From positions 2,852,001 through 2,916,000 of the forward strand of contig OZ244872.1 of assembly GCA_965221215.1 (NCBI GenBank): 64,000 nucleotides of DNA, given 5' to 3'. Source of the stretch: Aldehydirespirator sp965221215. Its GTDB lineage: Bacteria; Actinomycetota; Acidimicrobiia; Acidimicrobiales; Aldehydirespiratoraceae. This document shows positions 8,782-17,367 of the stretch, piece by piece. A program made the translations under genes and the position numbers. The notes beneath the pieces were generated by a model. The model had not been told where the DNA came from, made no database searches, and saw only the letters and a program-made list of their open reading frames with translations. Position 1 is the first letter of the stretch. The number at the start of each line of letters is the position of its first letter.

Positions 8782-10185
8782 ATGGTCCTTGCACAGGCGA
8801 CAACTGACGTCGTGTTGACCGAGGCTTACTACTACTTCACCGTCGCGATCATGTGGCTTCTGCACGTGGGGTTCATGACCTACGAGGCTGGCGTCAGCCG
8901 ACGCAAGAACATCATGTCGACGGCGATGAAGAACATCATGACCATTGCCGTGGTTACACCGACGTTCTACTACGTGGGCTTCTGGGTGTACTTCTGCATG
9001 CAGGAGGGCCTGTGGTTCACCGTCGACGGCACAGGACAGGGCAACGCCGGGGAGGGCGCCTACTTCTGCGGCGACGGCTACGTCGTTCCGTGGGATGCCA
9101 GCTTCGCGCCGAATGTCGGAGACAACCTGACCGGTGTCTTCTGGGCGGCCTTCGTGCTGTTCTCGTGGACAACCGGATCGATCATGTCGGGCTCGGTGCT
9201 GGAGAGGATCCGCATATCGGGCTACTTGTGGCTGACCGCCCTGATGGGCGGCATCGTCTGGGTCGTGGCCGCGGCCTGGGGATGGAGCTACGGAGGCTGG
9301 CTGGTCATCCACTTCGGCTACCACGACTTCGCCGCGTCGGGGGTGGTGCACGGCATTGCCGGCATCTTCGCGTTGGGCGTGCTGTTCAACCTGGGGCCGC
9401 GCATAGGCCGCTACGACGAGAACGGGGGCACACGGGTCTTCAAGCCCCACAACCTCCACCTCACCCTGATGGGGCTGATGATCATCTTCACCGGGTTCTA
9501 CGCCTTCTACGCAGCCTGCCTGTACATCCAGGCCGGAACGGTCGGCGGCTTCGTGAACATCTACTTCATCCCGACCACGCTGTCGGCCATCACCTACACC
9601 ATCACCATGGCCTTCGCGGGCGGCTTCGCCGGCGGGTACGTCTTCAGCCGGGGTGACCCGTTCTGGACCATCTCCGGCGGACTGGCCGGTGTGGTGGCCG
9701 TCTCTTCGGGCGCCGACATCTACAGCCCGTCGCTGACCCTGCTGCTGGCCTTCTTCTCGGCCGGACTCTGCTACTACATCGGTGGCTGGATCGAGAGCAA
9801 GGCCCGCATCGACGACTGCGTCGGGGCGGTGGCCGTCCACGGTGTGATGGGCTTCTGGGGCGTGCTGCTCCTGGGCATCTTCGCCAGCGGATTCCCCGCC
9901 AGCGGCGTGGTCGATGTCGAGACGTCGCTCCTCGGCCAGATTGTGGGGGCGGCAGCCTTGATACCGCTGGCCTTCTTCACCGGCTACATCGGCTCGTGGA
10001 TCCTCAAGCAGTTCAACCTGCTGAGAGTTCCGCCCGAAGTGGAGCTGGAGGGCCTCGACATGGCCGAGTACGAGATGGACTTCTATCCCGAGCACGCTCG
10101 GGCCGAAGAATCAGTGGTCCACGCCGACGGCTCCGAGGAGCCTTCGGCCGCGACCCTGCAGTCGGCCTACGCCGCCAACCGCTAA
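8782..10185 (+). CDS. Divergent Amt/Rh-family transporter, probably for a methylated amine or ammonium
   Basis: A 467-residue polytopic membrane protein of the Amt family. The twin pore histidines expected in AmtB are present in SGVVHGIAG (His about 190) and VAVHGVMGFWG (His about 353). The first-helix signature is unusual: instead of the common GLAFFYGGLVR it reads VGFMTYEAGVSRRKN. GGGGGTGAG at about 8770-8778 is a strong ribosome-binding site. The gene heads a cluster that ends in tdm and tmm and is followed directly by three tiny membrane-peptide genes. Known family members conduct ammonium or methylammonium. The context and the altered signature suggest a methylated amine as a possible substrate, which is inference. 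Confidence 0.8.
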   Translation: MVLAQATTDVVLTEAYYYFTVAIMWLLHVGFMTYEAGVSRRKNIMSTAMKNIMTIAVVTPTFYYVGFWVYFCMQEGLWFTVDGTGQGNAGEGAYFCGDGYVVPWDASFAPNVGDNLTGVFWAAFVLFSWTTGSIMSGSVLERIRISGYLWLTALMGGIVWVVAAAWGWSYGGWLVIHFGYHDFAASGVVHGIAGIFALGVLFNLGPRIGRYDENGGTRVFKPHNLHLTLMGLMIIFTGFYAFYAACLYIQAGTVGGFVNIYFIPTTLSAITYTITMAFAGGFAGGYVFSRGDPFWTISGGLAGVVAVSSGADIYSPSLTLLLAFFSAGLCYYIGGWIESKARIDDCVGAVAVHGVMGFWGVLLLGIFASGFPASGVVDVETSLLGQIVGAAALIPLAFFTGYIGSWILKQFNLLRVPPEVELEGLDMAEYEMDFYPEHARAEESVVHADGSEEPSAATLQSAYAANR

Positions 10186-10189
10186 CCGG

Positions 10190-10330
10190 GTGTCCGCCTC
10201 ATGGCTTCAGTTCGGCGCAGCGCTCATCCTCATGTACGCGGTGGTGGCATCCGCCGGGTACTGGGCGCAGCGGCGGCGGCGCCAGCAGGGGCACCCGCCA
10301 AAGCGCAGTAACGACAAGACTCGGAAATAA
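10190..10330 (+). CDS. 46-residue single-span membrane peptide (first of three)
   Basis: A GTG start five bases after the transporter stop gives 46 residues: one hydrophobic segment (WLQFGAALILMYAVVASAGY) and then a strongly basic tail (WAQRRRRQQGHPPKR). This is an N-out or N-in single-span topology with a positive cytoplasmic tail. The TAA stop is followed by GGAGAAT, which serves the next gene. Size, spacing and position suggest a small subunit or regulator of the Amt-like transporter. No family is recognised. Confidence 0.6.
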   Translation: MSASWLQFGAALILMYAVVASAGYWAQRRRRQQGHPPKRSNDKTRK

Positions 10331-10341
10331 GGAGAATCCGA

Positions 10342-10563
10342 ATGGACACCTTCATGTACGACAGCCTCGATGAGGCCGTCGAGGCCGCCGGCGGCTATTC
10401 CACCTGGGTGGAGGCCTCCGGGACAAACGAGATATCGGTCATACTCTCACTGCTCGCGATCGCCGTGTCGGTGATCTCGATGTTGTTGATAACCATGCGC
10501 GAGGACAGCAAGCTCAACCAGGCCGCTGACCGCCTCGCCGACAAGTACAACGGGGAGGGCTGA
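10342..10563 (+). CDS. 73-residue single-span membrane peptide (second of three)
   Basis: The protein has an acidic N-terminal region (MDTFMYDSLDEAVEAAGGYSTW), one transmembrane helix (EISVILSLLAIAVSVISMLLI) and a charged tail (REDSKLNQAADRLADKY). GGAG is placed eight bases before the ATG. The gene stop lies three bases before the next ATG. The N terminus is rich in aspartate and glutamate and would face the opposite side from the basic tails of its neighbours. Function unknown; likely co-translated with the transporter. Confidence 0.65.
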   Translation: MDTFMYDSLDEAVEAAGGYSTWVEASGTNEISVILSLLAIAVSVISMLLITMREDSKLNQAADRLADKYNGEG

Positions 10564-10566
10564 CCG

Positions 10567-10710
10567 ATGGCTCGACGCAAGCAAATCCAGTTCAAGGGCA
10601 AGCAGGGCCACGACAAGGCCGTCGAGATCGCCACGGTGATCTTCTGCCTCGCCTGCATCGTGTTTGTGATCATCGCTGTGAACGTGGTCGGCGGAGGCAA
10701 CTTCCGCTAA
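10567..10710 (+). CDS. 47-residue single-span membrane peptide (third of three)
   Basis: The protein has a basic N terminus (MARRKQIQFKGKQGHDK), one transmembrane helix (IATVIFCLACIVFVIIAVNVV) and a short glycine-rich end (GGGNFR). The helix contains two cysteines. Its ATG is four bases after the previous stop, so the three small genes are tightly coupled. It is too short for most gene finders. A hairpin about 30 bp downstream may end this sub-operon. Confidence 0.62.
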   Translation: MARRKQIQFKGKQGHDKAVEIATVIFCLACIVFVIIAVNVVGGGNFR

Positions 10711-10741
10711 CCCGGCAAGCAGCGCTGCTCTGACGCAGCCG

Positions 10742-10770
10742 GTGTCGCGCCGCCGACGGTGGCGCGGCAC
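10742..10770 (+). terminator. Possible intrinsic terminator or attenuating hairpin
   Basis: A 13-bp stem is formed by 10742-10754 and 10758-10770 around a three-base loop, with two G-U wobbles in the RNA. It lies just after the third small gene. There is no T-run after it, as is common in high-GC actinobacteria. It could reduce read-through into tdm and tmm rather than stop it. Confidence 0.45.
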
Positions 10771-10820
10771 CGGTTCGCGCCGAGCGGTATTGAGAGCGGG
10801 CGCGGGTAGGTGCAAGCCCG

Positions 10821-10860
10821 CGTATGGGCCGGAATCGCTCGCCTACTCGCTCGGCCTCTA
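10821..10860. repeat. Copy of the dispersed GC-rich intergenic repeat
   Basis: The words CGTATGGGCCGGA, CTCGCC and CTCGGCCTC occur in the same order as at 42560-42600. The copy ends two bases before the next gene and overlaps a longer alternative reading of it, which is one reason to prefer the internal start. Confidence 0.6.
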
Positions 10861-10862
10861 GC

Positions 10863-11288
10863 ATGACGAGCGTGAACATCCCTCGGCGCCGCGTGGCGCA
10901 GGGCTGCCTGGCCGCGGCTGCGGCGGCAATGTTCCTGCCGTGGCAGACGGTCGCCGAACAGGGCGCCGACTCCCAGCTCGGAACCGGTTCCAGCGAGGGA
11001 CAGATCATCTTCATCGTCAGCTTGGTCATGATCGGGCTGATCCAAGTCGGCTGGCGACCGGCCTGGATCGGGGCTGGCTTCGTCGGCGCCATCACCGTGC
11101 GGGAGATTCTCGACCTGGCGGGAGACGATGCCGCCAGCCCCGCTATCGGTCTCTGGATCGCGACGATCGCCGCCGTCGCGGCCGTCGTGCTGCTGGTGTG
11201 GGACATGTTCGCCAACGTCTCGGCCCCAGACGACGACGGGCCGAAGGGGCGAGGACTGTCGGGTCCGCTGGGCCGGCACCGGCGCTGA
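10863..11288 (+). CDS. Small membrane protein in the trimethylamine cluster, unknown
   Basis: 141 residues from ATG 10863 (MTSVNIPRRR). A longer reading from 10824 would start inside a dispersed repeat and is not preferred. Hydrophobic segments are visible at about residues 12-30, 50-70, 75-92 and 108-128, giving three or four spans. An acidic-basic hydrophilic tail follows. It is 19 bp upstream of tdm and probably co-transcribed with it. No family is recognised. It might be another part of the amine uptake system. Confidence 0.6.
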   Translation: MTSVNIPRRRVAQGCLAAAAAAMFLPWQTVAEQGADSQLGTGSSEGQIIFIVSLVMIGLIQVGWRPAWIGAGFVGAITVREILDLAGDDAASPAIGLWIATIAAVAAVVLLVWDMFANVSAPDDDGPKGRGLSGPLGRHRR

Positions 11289-11307
11289 ACACGACGGGGA
11301 GGCAGCC

Positions 11308-13674
11308 ATGACCCTGACTGCGCCGCCGTTGACAATGCTCGAACCGGGGGTGGAGCGCTACCGGGTGACCGGCGGCGGCGCCACCGTTGTGGCCCTCGAC
11401 CCGGGCGACGAACTGGAGATCGTCGATCCCGAGGGGCGCCAGCGGTGCGAACTGGTGGCCTTCGACGCCTCAGGCCGGTCCGACCCGAGCCTGCTCGGCC
11501 CGGTAGAGGCCTCAGCCGGCAGCACTGGCAGCCGGGTCCGGTCCGCCGCCGAGCCTGCCGCATTGGGCGTATTGTCGGCCGAGGTTCATGATGCCCGCCG
11601 GGTGCGGGCCGGCCTCGAGCGCGTCGGCATCGACATGGAGGCGCTGCGGGCCGCCGCACCATTGCAGATGCTGAGCGACGACACCGACCCCGGCGCACGG
11701 GCCCGAGCGGTGGCCCACGACAGCCTCATCTGCGTGATCGCGGCACCGGGCCGGCCGATGTCGGCCCACGGCGGCGAGCCCCCCACCGACCTGATCGCCT
11801 ATGTGCACCGGCAAAGTCATGCCGACGGGGCCGAGCCGCGGTTGCCCGCGCCGCTGGCCGATCCCAGCCAGGACTTCATCGTGGCCCGCAGCACCGCTCG
11901 GGCCTACGAGGTGGCCAAGGGCGACTGGTTCCAGGTCGTCGACGTGGCGGGCCGGCAGTGCTCGGACTTCCAGTGCTTCGCCGCCGCCGACCTCGACGCC
12001 GGCACCGAGCTGTCGCTGGATGCCACCATCACCCGCACCCTCATGGGCGCGACCTGCCCCGCGCCCGGCCTCTACTCGAAGTTCTTCAACGCCAAGATGC
12101 AGCCCTTAGTGGAGGTGATCCAGGACACCGTGGGTCGCCACGACACGTTCAACACCGCCTGCAACGCCCGCTACTACGACGAGCTCGGCTATCCCGGACA
12201 CAGCAACTGCACCGACAACATCAACGACGTGCTCGACCCCTACGGCGTGGCCCGCCGCCGGGGCTGGGAGGCCGTCAACTTCTTCTACAACACCAACCTC
12301 GACGACCACAACCAGATCTATCTCGACGAGCCGTGGTCCCGGCCGGGCGACTATGTGCTGCTGCGAGCCCTGGAAGACCTGGTGTGCGTATCCACCGCAT
12401 GCCCCGACGACATCGACGCGGCCAACGCCTGGAACCCGACCGACATCGCGGTGCGGGTCTATCCCTCCGCCAACCGGTTCAAGAAAGCGACAGCCATCCG
12501 CATGACCGCAGACTCCGAGCCCCAGCTGACCAAGGAGACCGGGTTCCATCCCCGCACCTCCGCCGCGACCCGCAGCTTCAGCGAGTACTGCGGCTACTGG
12601 CTGGCCGACCACTACACGGCCCACGGCCCCATCGCCGAATACTGGGCCTGTCGGCAGGCCGCCGCGGCCATCGACCTCTCGCCGCTGCGCAAATACGAGG
12701 TCACCGGCCCCGACGCCGAACGGCTGTTGCAGACCTGCGTCACCCGCAACGTCCGCAGGCTCACCGACGGCCAAGTGTCGTACACCGCGATGTGCCACCA
12801 CACCGGCGGCATGATCGACGACGGCACCGTTTTCCGGCTCGGGCGCGAGAACTTCCGCTGGATCGGCGGCCAGCTCGGCTACAGCGGGGTGTGGCTGCGC
12901 GAGCAGGCCGCCCGGCTCGGGCTGCGGGCCTGGGTGCGCAGCTCCACCGAGCAGCTCCACAACCTCCAGGTGCAGGGACCCAACAGCCGCCGCGTCCTCG
13001 AGCGGGCGATCTGGACCCGCCCCGACCAGCCGACCATCGCCGAGCTGGGATGGTTCCGCTTCACCATCGCCCGCATCGGCGACTACGACGGCATTCCGCT
13101 GGTGGTGTCGCGCACCGGCTACACCGGCGAGCTGGGCTACGAGGTGTTCTGCCACCGGAGCGACGCGCCCGCGGTGTGGGACGCCGTCTTCGCCGCCGGC
13201 GCCAACGACGGGCTGGTGCCCATGGGGCTGGCCGCGCTCGACATCCTGCGCATCGAGGCCGGCCTCGTCTTCGCCGGGCATGAGTTCTGCGACCAGACCG
13301 ACCCCTTCGAGGCCGGCATCGGCTTCACCGTGCCGCTCAAGACCAAACAGGACGACTTCATCGGCCGCGACGCCCTGCTGGCCCGCCGCGACAATCCGCA
13401 GCGGCGGCTGGTGGGCCTGGAACTCGACGGGGGCGAGCCCGCCGCCCACGGCGACGGCGTGTACGCGGGGCGCAACCAGGTGGGCATCATCACCAGCGGC
13501 ACGGTCTCGCCCATACTGCGCAAGAACATCGCCCTGTGCCGCATGGCGGTCGAGCACGCCGAGGCCGGCACCGCGGTGGAGGTCGGCAAGCTCGACGGCC
13601 ACGAGAAGCGGATCGGGGCAGAAGTGGTGCCCTACCCGTTCTACGATCCCGACAAGACCCGGGTCCGCAGCTAA
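11308..13674 (+). CDS. tdm: Trimethylamine N-oxide demethylase (aldolase), DUF1989-GcvT fusion
   Basis: 788 residues from ATG 11308, with GGGGAGG seven bases upstream. After an N-terminal region of about 185 residues comes a DUF1989 domain (about 189-395) with cysteines in GRQCSDFQCF, MGATCPAPG, NTACNARYY and GHSNCTDN, the likely zinc ligands. From about 430 to 780 follows a GcvT-type tetrahydrofolate-binding domain (YEVTGPDAERLLQ, GYTGELGYEVF, KTKQDDFIGRDALL). This architecture is that of bacterial Tdm, which splits trimethylamine N-oxide into dimethylamine and formaldehyde, the latter passed toward tetrahydrofolate. The tmm gene 90 bp downstream gives strong contextual support. A plain glycine-cleavage T protein lacks the first domain. 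Confidence 0.88.
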   Translation: MTLTAPPLTMLEPGVERYRVTGGGATVVALDPGDELEIVDPEGRQRCELVAFDASGRSDPSLLGPVEASAGSTGSRVRSAAEPAALGVLSAEVHDARRVRAGLERVGIDMEALRAAAPLQMLSDDTDPGARARAVAHDSLICVIAAPGRPMSAHGGEPPTDLIAYVHRQSHADGAEPRLPAPLADPSQDFIVARSTARAYEVAKGDWFQVVDVAGRQCSDFQCFAAADLDAGTELSLDATITRTLMGATCPAPGLYSKFFNAKMQPLVEVIQDTVGRHDTFNTACNARYYDELGYPGHSNCTDNINDVLDPYGVARRRGWEAVNFFYNTNLDDHNQIYLDEPWSRPGDYVLLRALEDLVCVSTACPDDIDAANAWNPTDIAVRVYPSANRFKKATAIRMTADSEPQLTKETGFHPRTSAATRSFSEYCGYWLADHYTAHGPIAEYWACRQAAAAIDLSPLRKYEVTGPDAERLLQTCVTRNVRRLTDGQVSYTAMCHHTGGMIDDGTVFRLGRENFRWIGGQLGYSGVWLREQAARLGLRAWVRSSTEQLHNLQVQGPNSRRVLERAIWTRPDQPTIAELGWFRFTIARIGDYDGIPLVVSRTGYTGELGYEVFCHRSDAPAVWDAVFAAGANDGLVPMGLAALDILRIEAGLVFAGHEFCDQTDPFEAGIGFTVPLKTKQDDFIGRDALLARRDNPQRRLVGLELDGGEPAAHGDGVYAGRNQVGIITSGTVSPILRKNIALCRMAVEHAEAGTAVEVGKLDGHEKRIGAEVVPYPFYDPDKTRVRS

Positions 13675-13764
13675 CCGCGTCTTGAGCTAGCGGCGTCTTG
13701 CCAAGCAGCGGCCGGAGTTTTACTGTAGATATAGACACACCTACTCACAGGGGGGAATCCAGAC

Positions 13765-15096
13765 ATGACACGAGTGGCTGTCATCGGCGCCGGCCCGTGC
13801 GGCTTGTCGCAGCTTCACGCCTTCGCCAGCGATTCGCAGAGCAGCGCCGAGGTCGTCTGCTACGAGAAGCAGGACGACTGGGGAGGATTGTGGAACTACA
13901 GCTGGCGCACCGGCCTCGACGAGCACGGCGAGCCCTGCCACGCCAGCATGTACCGCTATCTGTGGTCGAACGGGCCCAAGGAGTGCCTGGAGTTCGCCGA
14001 CTACGGCTTCGAGGAGCACTTCGGCCGCCCGATCGCCTCCTTCCCGCCCCGGGCGGTGCTCTACGACTACATCGTGGGCCGGGCCGCGCGCAGCGGCTTC
14101 CGCGACCAGATCCGCTTCAACCACGCGGTGCGCCGAGTGAGCCGCAACGCCGGTGGCGGCTTCACAATCGCCGCCCACGACCTCAGCCGCGACCGCGACA
14201 TCAGCGACGACTACGACTACGTGGTGGTCGCCTCCGGGCACTTCTCCACCCCGAACATGCCTCACTATCCGGGCTATGAGACCTTCGGCGGCACGCTCAT
14301 GCACGCCCACGACTTCCGCGACGCCGCGGTGTTCGCAGGCCGCACCGTGCTGGTGATCGGGTCGAGCTACTCGGCTGAGGACGTGGCCTCACAGTTGTGG
14401 AAGTACGGCGCCCGCTCGGTGGTCTGCTCGTCTCGCAGCGGCCCGATGGACTTCGACTGGCCCGACGGCATCACCGAGCGTCCCATCCTGACCCACGTCG
14501 AGGGCCGCACCGTCCATTTCGCCGACGGCGACACAGCCGACGTGGACGCCATCGTGTCGTGCACCGGCTACCTGCACCACTTCCCGTTCATGGACGACGA
14601 GTTGCGGCTGGTGACCACCAACCGGCTGGCCACGTCGGACCTGTACCGCGGCGTGGTGTTCGTGCCCGACAACCGGGTCATGTATCTGGGTATGCAGGAC
14701 CAGTGGTACACGTTCAACATGTTCGACGCTCAGGCCTGGTACGCCCGCGACGTGATTCTGGGCCGTGTCGAGCTGCCCGACGCCGCCGAGCAGGCCCGCT
14801 GGGTGAGCGAGTATCAGGCCCTCGAAGACCAGGTGGCCGACGACTACGGGCTGATCGACTTCCAGGGCGCCTACACCCAGGATCTGGTGGACCAGACCGA
14901 CTACCCCGACTTCAACACGCCGCTGGTCAACAAGATGTTCAAAGACTGGAAGAAGCACAAGAAGCAGTCGATCATCGGCTACCGCGACAACGGCCACACC
15001 TCGCCGCTGACCGGCACGGTGGCCCCGATCCACCACACCGCCTGGTCCGACGCCCTAGACGACTCGCTGGAGTCCTACCTGGCCGACTCCGCCTAA
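13765..15096 (+). CDS. tmm: Trimethylamine monooxygenase, flavin-containing
   Basis: 443 residues, the usual size of bacterial Tmm. The FAD motif GAGPCG is at residues 8-13. The FMO signature FGGTLMHAHDF is near residue 173, and the NADPH-binding GSSYSAED near 199-206. The segment DDWGGLWNYSWRTGLDEHG and the later MYRYLWSNGPKE closely match what I know of SAR11 and Methylocella Tmm. The enzyme oxidises trimethylamine to trimethylamine N-oxide using NADPH and O2. A run of G residues (AGGGGGG) precedes the start. It directly follows tdm, giving the first two steps of the pathway. Confidence 0.9.
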   Translation: MTRVAVIGAGPCGLSQLHAFASDSQSSAEVVCYEKQDDWGGLWNYSWRTGLDEHGEPCHASMYRYLWSNGPKECLEFADYGFEEHFGRPIASFPPRAVLYDYIVGRAARSGFRDQIRFNHAVRRVSRNAGGGFTIAAHDLSRDRDISDDYDYVVVASGHFSTPNMPHYPGYETFGGTLMHAHDFRDAAVFAGRTVLVIGSSYSAEDVASQLWKYGARSVVCSSRSGPMDFDWPDGITERPILTHVEGRTVHFADGDTADVDAIVSCTGYLHHFPFMDDELRLVTTNRLATSDLYRGVVFVPDNRVMYLGMQDQWYTFNMFDAQAWYARDVILGRVELPDAAEQARWVSEYQALEDQVADDYGLIDFQGAYTQDLVDQTDYPDFNTPLVNKMFKDWKKHKKQSIIGYRDNGHTSPLTGTVAPIHHTAWSDALDDSLESYLADSA

Positions 15097-15112
15097 CAGC
15101 CGGGCGGTGTGC

Positions 15113-15913
15113 CTACAGGTGGGGGCGCAGCCAGTCGAGAGTTGTCTGGTTGAACTCCTGGGAGTTCTCCATCGTCACTAGGTGGCCGCAGCCCTCGAAG
15201 ATCACCAGCTCGGATCCGTCAATGGCGGCGTGGAGCTCCTGCGAGCACGACACGGGCAGCACATAGTCGAGATCGCCGACCGTTATGAGGGTGGGCACCT
15301 GCACGCGGCCGGCCTCGGCGCTCAGGTCGTAGCTGAGATTGGCCTCGATCTGCCCGAGCAGCCCTTCCATGGTGGCGGAGTGAGCCTGCATGTGGGCCAG
15401 GATCTTCATGAGGTGATCGAAGTTGTCCATCATGAACGAGCAGCTGAACAGCAGCGGCAGCGTCGCCTCGTAGTAGAAGTCGGTGCCACCGGTGACCAGG
15501 AACTTCTTGAGCAGGCCCAGCGAGTAAGCGGTGAAGCCCCTGGTGGCCAACCAGCTCGAGTGCAGCTGCAGCGTCAACACCCGGGCCGAGGCATGGACGG
15601 CCAGGTGGAGCCCGATGGCTCCTCCCAGCGAGGAGCCCGAGACGTGGGCGGCGTCGATGCCGATCTCGTCCATGACGGCGAGGGTGTCGTCGGCCATCTG
15701 CGCCACCGAATACGGGGCCGGGGTGCTGTCGCTGCGGCCCACGCCGCGCCCATCGAAGATCACGCACGGAACCTCCGGCGAGTAGGCCTCCACCTGGGGC
15801 ATCCAACGGGTCCCGTCGGCGCCGGTGCCCCGAATCAGCACCAGGGGCGGGCCCGAACCCGCGCCGTGCTGCTCGAAATAGATCTGCGCGTCGTTGGAAG
15901 TTGCGTAGGGCAT
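15113..15913 (-). CDS. Alpha/beta hydrolase
   Basis: 266 residues with the canonical fold markers: the oxyanion strand PPLVLIRGTGADG, GRGVGRSD, the nucleophile elbow GSSLGG (Ser about 96) and a late GCGHLV histidine. The length and the DGRGVGRSD type resemble 3-oxoadipate enol-lactonases and C-C hydrolases. It is convergent with tmm, 16 bp apart, and is the last gene of a three-gene minus-strand unit with an amidase and a cupin. It may hydrolyse the acid or ester formed there. Substrate unknown. Confidence 0.85.
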   Translation of the reverse strand: MPYATSNDAQIYFEQHGAGSGPPLVLIRGTGADGTRWMPQVEAYSPEVPCVIFDGRGVGRSDSTPAPYSVAQMADDTLAVMDEIGIDAAHVSGSSLGGAIGLHLAVHASARVLTLQLHSSWLATRGFTAYSLGLLKKFLVTGGTDFYYEATLPLLFSCSFMMDNFDHLMKILAHMQAHSATMEGLLGQIEANLSYDLSAEAGRVQVPTLITVGDLDYVLPVSCSQELHAAIDGSELVIFEGCGHLVTMENSQEFNQTTLDWLRPHL

Positions 15914-15924
15914 GGTTGGACTCC

Positions 15925-17367
15925 CTATCCGCCTGCCGTCTCGACCGGCAAGTCCGGGAAGGTTGCCTGGGGCGACCCGACCGCGGAAGCAAGGGCCGAC
16001 GCGATCTCCACCGCCCTGGCCTCCTGCCCGCGTCCGGCCATCAGCTGAACGCCCACGGGAAGTCCGTCTGAATCAACACCGGCGGGCACCACGCTGGTGG
16101 GCAGCCCCGTGACGTTGTTGGGCACCGTGAAGATCATCACCGCGTCGCGCAGCGGTCTGGCCTGACCGTTCCAGACCGTTCGATCGCTGTCGTCGACACG
16201 GCTCGGCCCGACCCCCGACACCGGACTCAGAATGACGTCGACGTTCTGCAGGCTCCGCTCGAACTCGGCCACGATGCGGCGACGCTGCTCAACCGCAGCG
16301 AGGTAGTCGCCGATCGACACGTCGGCCGCCAGCGCGAGCCGGGCCCGCACGTCGGAGCCGTAGTCGCCGGCCCGCTGCGGATACAGCCCCATCGACCGGT
16401 GGTGTACGTGATAGGCCTCCGCCATCTGGAGAGGCGCGAACGTCGCCAGGATCGACTCGGCATCGGGCAGGGCGACCTCGACGACCTCAGCGCCCAATTC
16501 CTCCAAACGAGTCACCGCCGAGTCGAAGACGATCTCGATGCTCGTGTCGAGCCCGACCGCGGCGAGGCCGGCGGAGATACCGACTCGTGCCCCGTGAAGC
16601 GAATCGGGTGCCGCCGCGGCCGCCGGGGCGGGCAGTTGCGGCGGGCAGGCCGGATCAACGCCGTCGGCGCCGCTCATGGCGTCCACCACCAAGGCGGCGT
16701 CGATGACCGTGCGGCCCAGTGCTCCGGCCGTGTCGAACGACGGCGCCAGCGCCACGCCACCGGTGCGGCTGATGCGGCCGAAGCTGGGTTTGAGACCGGC
16801 CACCCCACAGAAGCTGGCCGGGATCCGGATCGAGCCGCCCGTGTCGCTGCCAACCGCCACCGGCACCATTCCCGACGCGACCGCGGCCCCGGATCCGCCG
16901 CTGGACCCGCCGGGAATGCGGTCGAGGTTCCAGGGATTGCGAGTGCTCGCCCGTCGCTCGTGTTGGGTGGTGATGCCCCACCCGAACTCATGGGAGCGGG
17001 TGGTGCCCACGATCAGCGCCCCGCGGTGGCGGAGCCGGCGGACCAGCTCGGCGTCGGCGGTCGCCACCCGGCCCGACAGCGCATCGGATCCGTAGTCGGC
17101 GGGGGCGCCCTCGACGTCGAACAGTTCCTTCACCGCCACCGGAACCCCGTGGAGCGGACCCCGGCTTTCGCCTTGAAGGAGTTCTGCTTCGAGGCGGCGA
17201 GCCGCGGCATGCGCCGCTTCATCGAGCACGCAGGCAAACGCGCCGACCGCGCCGTCCACCGCCCGTATGCGCTCAAGCGACGACTCGAGCACCTCTACCG
17301 GGCTGGCTCGGCGGGCCTCATAGAGTTCGGCAACCGCGCGGACCGGCAGCTCCCAAAGCTCGGTCAT
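15925..17367 (-). CDS. Amidase-signature family amidase
   Basis: 480 residues from the ATG at 17367, which overlaps the upstream cupin stop as ATGA and so fixes the start. The Ser-cisSer-Lys triad region is clear: VAVKELFDV (Lys), PGGSSGGSGAAVASG (cis-Ser) and GSDTGGSIRIPASFCGVAGLKP (nucleophile Ser). Such enzymes hydrolyse aliphatic or aromatic amides to acid and ammonia. It lies 11 bp before the hydrolase gene. A glutamyl-tRNA amidotransferase subunit is unlikely because no gatB or gatC neighbour is present. Confidence 0.88.
   Translation of the reverse strand: MTELWELPVRAVAELYEARRASPVEVLESSLERIRAVDGAVGAFACVLDEAAHAAARRLEAELLQGESRGPLHGVPVAVKELFDVEGAPADYGSDALSGRVATADAELVRRLRHRGALIVGTTRSHEFGWGITTQHERRASTRNPWNLDRIPGGSSGGSGAAVASGMVPVAVGSDTGGSIRIPASFCGVAGLKPSFGRISRTGGVALAPSFDTAGALGRTVIDAALVVDAMSGADGVDPACPPQLPAPAAAAAPDSLHGARVGISAGLAAVGLDTSIEIVFDSAVTRLEELGAEVVEVALPDAESILATFAPLQMAEAYHVHHRSMGLYPQRAGDYGSDVRARLALAADVSIGDYLAAVEQRRRIVAEFERSLQNVDVILSPVSGVGPSRVDDSDRTVWNGQARPLRDAVMIFTVPNNVTGLPTSVVPAGVDSDGLPVGVQLMAGRGQEARAVEIASALASAVGSPQATFPDLPVETAGG

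Noticed and set aside
10824..10862. Earlier start for the small membrane protein at 10863
   Set aside because: The extra 13 codons lie in a dispersed repeat copy; the internal ATG is better placed.
11128..11307. Longer N-terminal start for tdm at 11128
   Set aside because: It would overlap the preceding membrane-protein gene, while ATG 11308 has a strong ribosome-binding site.
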